Translations under genes and position numbers: made by a program | Origin: Pseudomonas nitroreducens | GTDB lineage: Bacteria > Pseudomonadota > Gammaproteobacteria > Pseudomonadales > Pseudomonadaceae | DNA: 64,000 nt | Reading direction: 5' to 3' | Assembly (NCBI RefSeq): GCF_014204515.1 | Contig: NZ_JACHLI010000024.1 | Coordinates: 50,658 to 114,657 of the forward strand | The notes under the pieces: generated by a model | Seen by the model: only the letters and a program-made list of their open reading frames with translations | Database searches by the model: none | Told to the model about the DNA's origin: nothing | In this document: positions 59,030 through 64,000 of the stretch, one piece after another | Layout: each line of letters opens with the position of its first letter | How positions within the stretch are numbered: position 1 is the first letter of the stretch

Positions 59030-60979
59030 TTAAATTGCCCAACCCGCCTTGAGCCCTTCGTAGATCGCTTCCTCCGCCGTGCGCGGTGCCAGGCAGTCGC
59101 CGATGCGGCGCACTTCGGCGAGGTCGGCGATCTCGTCGGCCAGTTCGTCCACCGGCTGGTGACCCTGGCAGAGCACCAGGGTGTCGATGTTTTCCACCAG
59201 CATCGGCTCGCCGCTGGCGGTGTGCTGCAGGTAGACGGTGCTGTCGTCGACGCCGTACAGACGGGCGTAGGGGGTGATGGTGATGCCCAGGCGGTGCAGC
59301 TCGCCGGCCAGGTGGTCGCGCACGTAGAGCGGCAGGTTTTCCCCGGCGTGGGTGCCGTTCACCGCCAGGTGCACCTGGTGGCCGTCGCGCACCAGGCGCT
59401 CGGCGATGCCGGGGGCGATCCAGTCGGCGCGCCAGTCGGTGACCAGTACCGAACGGCCCAGTTTCACTTCGCCGCGCAGTACCTGCCAGGCGTCCACCAC
59501 CTGCAGTTCGCCGGCTTCCTCGTAGGGCGGGCGATAGGGTTTGGCGCCGGTGGCGACGATCACCACGTCGGGGCGTTCCTGCTCGACCAGCGCGCGATCG
59601 ACGCGGGTATTGCGGCGCACTTCGACGCCGGCCAGCTGCATCTCGCGCTGCAGGTTGGTGGAGGCGCCGCCGAACTCCGCGCGGCGCGGCAGCAGCTGGG
59701 CCAGATTGACCTGGCCGCCGAGCTGGGCGCTGGCTTCGCAGAGGGTGACTTCGTGGCCGCGCTGGGCGGCGACAGCGGCAGCCTTCATGCCGGCGGGCCC
59801 GCCGCCGACCACCAGTACGCGCTTGCGCTGGGTGGCCACCTGGCGTTCGGCGTAGATCAGCTCGCGGCCGGTTTCCGGGTGCTGGATGCAGGAGATCGGG
59901 TAGCCGCGGTGGAAGTGGCCGATGCACGCCTGGTTGCAGGCGATGCAGGCGCGCACGTCCTCGACGTGGCCGCTTTCGGTCTTGCTCGGCATCTGCGGGT
60001 CGCAGATCAGCGCGCGGGTCATGCCGCTGACGTCGGCCTGGCCGCGGGCGACGATCAGTTCGGCCTCCTGCGGCTGGTTGATGCGCCCGGTGACGAACAG
60101 CGGGATCTCCAGGTTGCGCTTGAAGGTGCCGGCCTCCTTGGCCAGGTACGCCGCTTCGATGGCCATCGGCGGGACGATGTGGATGGCGCCGCCCAGCGAC
60201 GCCGAGGTGCCGGCGACGATGTGCAGGTAGTCCAGCCCATTCTGCAGCGCCTTCGCCGCCTGCAGCGATTCGTCTTCGGTGAGGCCCTCGGGGTCGCGCT
60301 CGTCGGCGGAGATGCGCAGGCCGACGATGAACTCGTCGTCGGTGGCGGCGCGCACGGCGGCGATCACTTCGCGGGTGAAGCGCAGGCGGGCGTCGAGGTC
60401 GCCGTTGTAGCCGTCGCTGCGGCGGTTCACTCGCGGGTTGAGGAACTGCGCCGGCAGGTAGCCGTGGCTGGCGACCACTTCCACGCCGTCGATGCCGGCG
60501 GCATGCAGGCGCCGTGCGGCGTCGGCGTAGCCCTGGATGATTTCGTCGATCATCGCCTGGCTCAGCTCGCGGGGCATCACCCGGAAACGTTCGTTGGGCG
60601 AGGCGGAGGGCGCGTAGGCCACGGCCAGCAGGCCGTCGCTGGATTCCATGATCTCCCGGCCGGGGTGGAACACCTGGGACAGCACCAGCGTGCCCTCGGC
60701 GTGGCAGGCCTCGGCTATGCGCCGATAGCCAGGAATGCACTCGTCATCGGTGGCCATCAGCACGTGGGAGGTGTAGCGCGCGCTGTCGTGCACGCCGGCC
60801 ACCTGCAGCACGATCAGGCCGACGCCGCCCTTGGCGCGGGCGGTGTGGTAGGCCACCAACTGGTCGTTGACCAGGTTGTCGGTGGGCATCGAGGTGTCGT
60901 GCCCGGTGGACATGATGCGGTTCTTCAGCGCCTTGCCGCGAATGCGCAGCGGGCTGAACAGGTGGGGAAACTGGCTCAT
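59030..60979 (-). CDS. Fe-S flavin oxidoreductase, TMADH/dienoyl-CoA reductase type
   Basis: 649 residues. N-terminal Old-Yellow-Enzyme TIM barrel (about 1-340) with the FMN/substrate motif VVASHGYLPAQFLNPRVNRRSDGYNGD. A 4Fe-4S cluster is bound by four cysteines in CIACNQACIGHFHRGYPISC (CX2CX3CX11C). C-terminal FAD/NAD(P)-binding domains start at VLVVGGGPAGMKAAAVAAQRGHEVTLCE and end RRIGDCLAPRTAEEAIYEGLKAG. The architecture equals trimethylamine dehydrogenase, dimethylglycine demethylase subunit DgcA and 2,4-dienoyl-CoA reductase; the neighbours favour an amine or methylamine-like substrate. Corresponds to PA4986. Confidence 0.88.
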   Translation of the reverse strand: MSQFPHLFSPLRIRGKALKNRIMSTGHDTSMPTDNLVNDQLVAYHTARAKGGVGLIVLQVAGVHDSARYTSHVLMATDDECIPGYRRIAEACHAEGTLVLSQVFHPGREIMESSDGLLAVAYAPSASPNERFRVMPRELSQAMIDEIIQGYADAARRLHAAGIDGVEVVASHGYLPAQFLNPRVNRRSDGYNGDLDARLRFTREVIAAVRAATDDEFIVGLRISADERDPEGLTEDESLQAAKALQNGLDYLHIVAGTSASLGGAIHIVPPMAIEAAYLAKEAGTFKRNLEIPLFVTGRINQPQEAELIVARGQADVSGMTRALICDPQMPSKTESGHVEDVRACIACNQACIGHFHRGYPISCIQHPETGRELIYAERQVATQRKRVLVVGGGPAGMKAAAVAAQRGHEVTLCEASAQLGGQVNLAQLLPRRAEFGGASTNLQREMQLAGVEVRRNTRVDRALVEQERPDVVIVATGAKPYRPPYEEAGELQVVDAWQVLRGEVKLGRSVLVTDWRADWIAPGIAERLVRDGHQVHLAVNGTHAGENLPLYVRDHLAGELHRLGITITPYARLYGVDDSTVYLQHTASGEPMLVENIDTLVLCQGHQPVDELADEIADLAEVRRIGDCLAPRTAEEAIYEGLKAGWAI

Positions 60980-61049
60980 CGGGCAACTCCGGATTCTTGT
61001 TGTGGTAGTGCGCTGAAGCTTCGTCCGCGTCGGGCGGCGGCAGGTGGAG

Positions 61050-61400
61050 TCAGGCGTTGCGTGCCTGCCAGTCCACCGGATAGAGCGCGTAGAACACGCA
61101 GGCCTTCTCGCCCTCGTAGGCCAGCGGCGTGCGTTCGGGAACCCAGATCACGTCGCCCGGTCTGGCCTCGATCACCTGGTCGGCCAGGCGCAGGCGGAAG
61201 TGGCCTTCGAGCACCACGATCAGCTCGTCGTAGAGCACCGTCCATTCGATGGACACGCCGTCGAAACGGGCCAGGCCGGCGCCCATGGTCTCGCTGTCCG
61301 CCGGGCCGATCAGCCGGCAGAGGGCGGCGCGCTCGATGTCCTGCCCGCCGTAAGGCTGGAACTGCAGGGCGGATTGCTGGAAGTGACGGACCTGGGACAC
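61050..61400 (-). CDS. Small single-domain cupin
   Basis: 116 residues. GTG start (VSQVRHFQQSALQFQPYGG) is chosen because AGGAG lies 8 nt upstream and everything before it lacks coding character. The cupin barrel reads EWTVLYDELIVVLEGHFRLRLADQVIEARPGDVIWVPERTPLAYEGEKACVFYALYP in overview, an EutQ-like or ectoine-synthase-like small cupin; the metal-binding His residues of motif 1 are not obvious. It lies 70 nt upstream of the oxidoreductase on the same strand (operon), and its promoter region carries the palindrome. Confidence 0.8.
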   Translation of the reverse strand: MSQVRHFQQSALQFQPYGGQDIERAALCRLIGPADSETMGAGLARFDGVSIEWTVLYDELIVVLEGHFRLRLADQVIEARPGDVIWVPERTPLAYEGEKACVFYALYPVDWQARNA

Positions 61401-61749
61401 GGCGGCTTCTCCTGAATGGACAATGTTGTCCAAGCTAGTGTTGTTTAAGTTACTGCTATGGAAATTTACCGCCAGTAAAAAATCAACTTGTTTTTTTAAA
61501 AGTGACTGGGTAGTTTCGATAGCGCACCCGGAGTCCTCCGGGGCAACCGCGACGTGCTCCACAACAACTACAAGAGGAGAGGCGCATGAACCGTCCCGTA
61601 CGGTCCCACCTCGCCTGGCGGGTCCACCTGCTGGCATTCGATTTCCCTCTGCCCTGCCTTTCCGGCAGCGTTGTTTCGGCGCACCCGTCCAGCGTGCGCG
61701 CGGCCATTCCGGCGGCGCCCATGGCCACTTACGACTGGGGGTATGCTCG
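61401..61749. other. Divergent control region of the amine-type locus
   Basis: 349 nt between the cupin start and the binding-protein start. It contains the TGGACAATGTTGTCCA palindrome, an AT-rich stretch (61433-61505, including a ctggtt-free run of T and A such as cttgtttttttaaaag) suited to promoters in both directions, and a 55-codon ORF with a strong Shine-Dalgarno. No sigma-54 consensus seen. Confidence 0.6.
61417..61432. promoter_or_regulatory. Perfect 16-bp palindrome, putative operator
   Basis: TGGACAATGTTGTCCA: 7-bp arms around a central TG, 17 nt upstream of the cupin GTG start and just before the AT-rich divergent promoter stretch. Position overlaps where a cupin-gene promoter would be, so repression is likely. 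The XRE-cupin protein at 58327 is the obvious candidate ligand. Confidence 0.65.
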
Positions 61750-61753
61750 ATGA
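61586..61753 (+). CDS. Small upstream ORF coupled to the binding-protein gene
   Basis: 55 codons (MNRPVRSHLAWRVHLLAF...DWGYAR), preceded by the strong Shine-Dalgarno AAGAGGAGAGGCGC and ending TGA inside the ATGA overlap with the binding-protein start at 61750. The binding-protein gene itself has only a weak GGGGG 9 nt upstream, so its translation may depend on this frame. No similarity recognised; hydrophobic centre but no clear membrane segment. Could be a leader peptide or a real small protein. Confidence 0.45.
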   Translation: MNRPVRSHLAWRVHLLAFDFPLPCLSGSVVSAHPSSVRAAIPAAPMATYDWGYAR

Positions 61754-62823
61754 CTTTCCACCGCAACACCTGCCACAAGCGCTCCTTCCTGAAGATCGCC
61801 GTCTCGCCGCTGCTGCTCGCCCTCGGGCTGGGCTGCGCCACTGTCCAGGCCGCCGAGAGCATGGTGGTGGTCGGCTACGGCGGCGCCGGCCAGAAGGCCC
61901 AGGATGCGGCCTTCTTCCAGCCTTTCAGCAAGCAGTCCGGGGTCGGTGTGACCCAGACCGAGTACAACGGCGAGATGGCCCGCATCAAGGTGATGGCCGA
62001 CACCGGCCATGCCGACTGGGACGTGGTGCAGATCGAGGGCCCGGACCTGGCCCGTGGCTGTGACGAAGGCCTGTTCGTGCCGCTGGACTGGCAGCAGATC
62101 GGCAACAAGGAACAACTGATCCCCAACGCCGCCAAGGACTGTGGTTCCGCCGCGCTGGTCTGGGGCGTGGCCATCGCCTACGACGCCGACAAGCTCAAGC
62201 CGGCACCGCAGTCCTGGGCGGATTTCTGGGACGTGAAGAAATTCCCCGGCAAGCGTGGCCTGCGCAAGCGCGCCATCTACAACCTGGAGTTCGCCCTGAT
62301 GGCCGACGGCGTGAAGCCGGCGGACGTGTACAAGGAACTGGGCACCAAGGCCGGCGTCGACCGCGCCTTCGCCAAGCTCGACCAGATCAAGCCCTACGTG
62401 CAGTGGTGGGAGGCCGGCGCGCAGCCGGCACAATGGCTGGCCGCCGGTGACGTGGTGATGACCACCACCTACACCGGGCGCATCGCCGACGCCTTCAAGG
62501 GTGGACGCAACCTGCAACTGGTCTGGCCCGGCAGCCTGTACGGGATGGACTACTGGGCGATCATCAAGGGCTCCCAGCACGTCGATGCGGCCAAGCGTTT
62601 CATCGCCTTCGCCAACGGCGCCGATGCGCAGGTCGACTACGTGAAGCACATTGCGTATGGTCCGACCAACAAGCAGGCCGCCGAGCGCCTGCCGTCCGAC
62701 ATCGCCGGCTGGGTGCCGACCTCGACCCAGAACCTGCCCCTGGGCCTGGCCATGGACGACGAGTTCTGGGTCGACCACGGCGAGGAGCTGGAAGAGCGCT
62801 TCAACGCCTGGGCCGCGCAATGA
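61750..62823 (+). CDS. ABC substrate-binding protein, PotD/PotF type
   Basis: 357-residue periplasmic protein. Signal peptide MTFHRNTCHKRSFLKIAVSPLLLALGLG, cleaved near VQA-AES. The polyamine-type binding fold (SBP_bac_8-like) shows in MVVVGYGGAGQKAQDAAFFQPFSKQSGVGVTQTEYNGEMARIKVMADTG and ends with WVPTSTQNLPLGLAMDDEFWVDHGEELEERFNAW, in overview. No permease or ATPase gene is in the window, so it is either an orphan or its partners lie beyond the IS. Ligand probably a cationic amine. Confidence 0.88.
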   Translation: MTFHRNTCHKRSFLKIAVSPLLLALGLGCATVQAAESMVVVGYGGAGQKAQDAAFFQPFSKQSGVGVTQTEYNGEMARIKVMADTGHADWDVVQIEGPDLARGCDEGLFVPLDWQQIGNKEQLIPNAAKDCGSAALVWGVAIAYDADKLKPAPQSWADFWDVKKFPGKRGLRKRAIYNLEFALMADGVKPADVYKELGTKAGVDRAFAKLDQIKPYVQWWEAGAQPAQWLAAGDVVMTTTYTGRIADAFKGGRNLQLVWPGSLYGMDYWAIIKGSQHVDAAKRFIAFANGADAQVDYVKHIAYGPTNKQAAERLPSDIAGWVPTSTQNLPLGLAMDDEFWVDHGEELEERFNAWAAQ

Positions 62824-62888
62824 CCCGATCGTGACCGTGGCGCCGGGGCATTCGCCCCGGCGCACTTTGCCTTGAGGAGGAGAGCACC

Positions 62889-63683
62889 ATGACGTCGCTG
62901 CAGGCGCCGGCCCCGAGCCGCGCCACCTGTTCGCCCGAGGAGTGGAAACTGCGCGAGGAGCTGGCGGCCTGCTATCGCCTGATCGCGCACTACCGCATGA
63001 CCGACCTGATCTTCACCCATATCTCGGTGCGCATCCCCGGTCCCGAGCACCATTTCCTGATCAACCCGTACGGCCTGATGTTCGACGAGATCAGCGCGTC
63101 GAGCCTGGTCAAGATCGACCTGTCCGGCCACGCCGTGGAGCCGTCGCCGTACAAGGTCAACCCGGCCGGCTTCGTCATCCACAGCGCCATCCACGGTGCC
63201 CGCGAGGATGCGCAGTGCGTGCTGCACACCCATACCCGCGCCGGTTGCGCGGTGGCGGCGCAGGCGTGCGGATTGCTGCCGCTGAACCAGATCTCCCTGG
63301 AGTTCTACGGACGTATCGGCTACCACGACTACGAAGGCATCGCCCTGTCGATGGACGAGCAGGAGCGCCTGGTGCGCGACCTGGGCGACCACTACGGGCT
63401 GATGCTGCGCAACCACGGCCTGCTGACCGTCGGCCAGACCGTGCAGCAGGCGTTCCTGCGCATGTACTACCTGGAGAAGGCCTGCGACATCCAGCTGGCT
63501 GCCCAGGCCGGCGGCGAACTGGTGATCCCGCCGGAGGAGGTGTGCCGTCACACTGAGCAACAATTCAACGCCCCGGCGCGGCCGCTGGCGGAAGGGGAGT
63601 TGAGCGATCCGGATGGTTACGACCTGGCGTGGTCCGCGCTGCTGCGGATGCTGGATCGGGTGTCGCCGGGGTATCGCGACTGA
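62889..63683 (+). CDS. Class II aldolase/adducin family protein
   Basis: 264 residues, start MTSLQAPAPSRATCSPEEW with AGGAGGAG upstream. The zinc site of the fold is intact: H113 and H115 in CVLHTHTRAGC and H176 in LRNHGLLTVG. THISVRIPGPEHHFLINPYGLMFDEI is the usual N-terminal signature of the adducin-like branch, many members of which have no proven aldolase activity. It lies 65 nt after the binding-protein gene and is probably co-transcribed. Substrate unknown. Confidence 0.9.
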   Translation: MTSLQAPAPSRATCSPEEWKLREELAACYRLIAHYRMTDLIFTHISVRIPGPEHHFLINPYGLMFDEISASSLVKIDLSGHAVEPSPYKVNPAGFVIHSAIHGAREDAQCVLHTHTRAGCAVAAQACGLLPLNQISLEFYGRIGYHDYEGIALSMDEQERLVRDLGDHYGLMLRNHGLLTVGQTVQQAFLRMYYLEKACDIQLAAQAGGELVIPPEEVCRHTEQQFNAPARPLAEGELSDPDGYDLAWSALLRMLDRVSPGYRD

Positions 63684-63714
63684 GGTCTGGCGGGTTTCGT
63701 CTCAGCCCCGTGCG

Positions 63715-63871
63715 GCCTGATGCCGATCGCGGACGGAGTCCGCTCCTACGCCCGAGCTCCACCTTTGCGTAGGAGCGGACTCCGTCCGCGATGGGGTTCG
63801 CTTCACGCCGGGTTGTTCAGAGCACAACGGTCGGGATTTCGCGGACAAGGTCCGCTCCTGCAGGTCGATGC
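63715..63871. repeat. Cluster of three REP arms
   Basis: ccgatcgcggacggagtccgctcctacg (63722-63749), gcgtaggagcggactccgtccgcgatgg (63768-63795) and tcgcggacaaggtccgctcctgcag (63839-63863). The first two form an inverted pair. They fill most of the 63684-63890 gap, which has no gene. Confidence 0.85.
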
Positions 63872-63890
63872 CGCGAAGTTTGGCACCAAA

Positions 63891-63904
63891 GAAAAAGCCC
63901 CGCA
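63891..63904. terminator. Half of a terminator, apparently split by the IS
   Basis: gaaaaagccccgca looks like the left arm of an aaaaagccccgc/gcggggctttttt stem, but the complementary arm is not present before the IS start at 63907. Expected on the far side of the element, outside the window. Confidence 0.45.
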
Positions 63905-63906
63905 TC

Positions 63907-64000
63907 TGAACTGACCCCCAGATGTTGGACACCAACTCTGAGGGGTCCACATGGCAAGGCATGATGGGAAGTTCAAGCTAGAGGTGGCGCGCCACTATGT
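63907..64000 (+). mobile_element. Left end of an IS3-family insertion sequence
   Basis: TGAACTGACCCCCAGATG, starting with the TG typical of IS3 termini, is followed at 44 nt by a transposase-type start codon. Right end, target duplication and orfB lie outside the window. Confidence 0.75.
63951..64000 (+). CDS. IS3-family transposase OrfA, 3'-truncated by window edge
   Basis: ATG after gaggggtccac opens MARHDGKFKLEVARHY, the start of the N-terminal helix-turn-helix of IS3-type OrfA proteins (K-F-K-L-E-V-x-x-x-Y pattern). Only 16 codons are visible. In this family OrfA binds the ends and a -1 frameshift with orfB gives the transposase. Confidence 0.72.
   Translation, partial: MARHDGKFKLEVARHY

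Overview
The window is high-GC Pseudomonas chromosome. From memory, the gene order from metY to waaA follows the P. aeruginosa PAO1 order from about PA5025 down to PA4986, so the source is most likely a member of the P. aeruginosa lineage (P. nitroreducens, P. citronellolis or P. knackmussii type) rather than P. aeruginosa itself. Four things separate it from PAO1: ilvE is missing between glnE and waaF, a ugd gene and unfamiliar transferases sit in the LPS core locus, REP-type repeats are abundant, and an IS3-family element begins at the right edge. Species assignment is inference.

Layout. 1-828: 3' part of a Ycf46-like AAA+ ATPase with visibly more AT-rich codons than its neighbours. 980-16000: housekeeping and envelope genes: a chemoreceptor, metY, selO, an MscK-type mechanosensitive channel, a K+/H+ antiporter, an unknown membrane-anchored protein, an acyl-CoA dehydrogenase, rlmJ and msrA. 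16066-18801: dipA, a PAS-GAF-PAS-GGDEF-EAL c-di-GMP phosphodiesterase. 19040-23355: aceEF (pyruvate dehydrogenase E1 and E2), with paired operator-like dyads upstream. 23599-26544: glnE.

26820-48365: lipopolysaccharide core locus. Heptosyltransferases (waaF, waaC), waaG, a run of sugar-kinase-like proteins (waaP, wapP, wapQ and a double-kinase fusion) and the carbamoyltransferase wapO form one tightly overlapping operon. A strain-type-specific stretch follows (glycosyltransferase, ugd, two putative transferases, the O-antigen ligase waaL, a convergent glycosyltransferase and a kinase-like gene). Then come msbA, a mig-14 homologue, dnpA and hldE. Together these make ADP-heptose, build and phosphorylate the core, flip it and ligate O antigen. 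waaA (Kdo transferase) lies further on at 56698.

48518-51017 encodes two acyl-CoA dehydrogenase paralogues, one lacking the catalytic glutamate. It is followed by an exact tandem triplication (234-bp period) that copies the end of the second gene plus REP sequences. 51711-56434: a Nudix-like protein, an aldo/keto reductase, an FAD oxidoreductase, an SMR efflux protein and a LysR regulator. 58327-63683: a divergent catabolic-looking locus (XRE-cupin regulator, Fe-S flavin oxidoreductase and cupin on the minus strand; small ORF, polyamine-type binding protein and class II aldolase on the plus strand) around a perfect 16-bp palindrome. The right edge enters an IS3-family element that appears to split a terminator.

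No rRNA, tRNA, CRISPR array or replication origin was seen. The parts most likely to hold undescribed biology are the outer-core cassette with degenerate kinases, the asymmetric acyl-CoA dehydrogenase pair, and the palindrome-centred locus near 61.4 kb.
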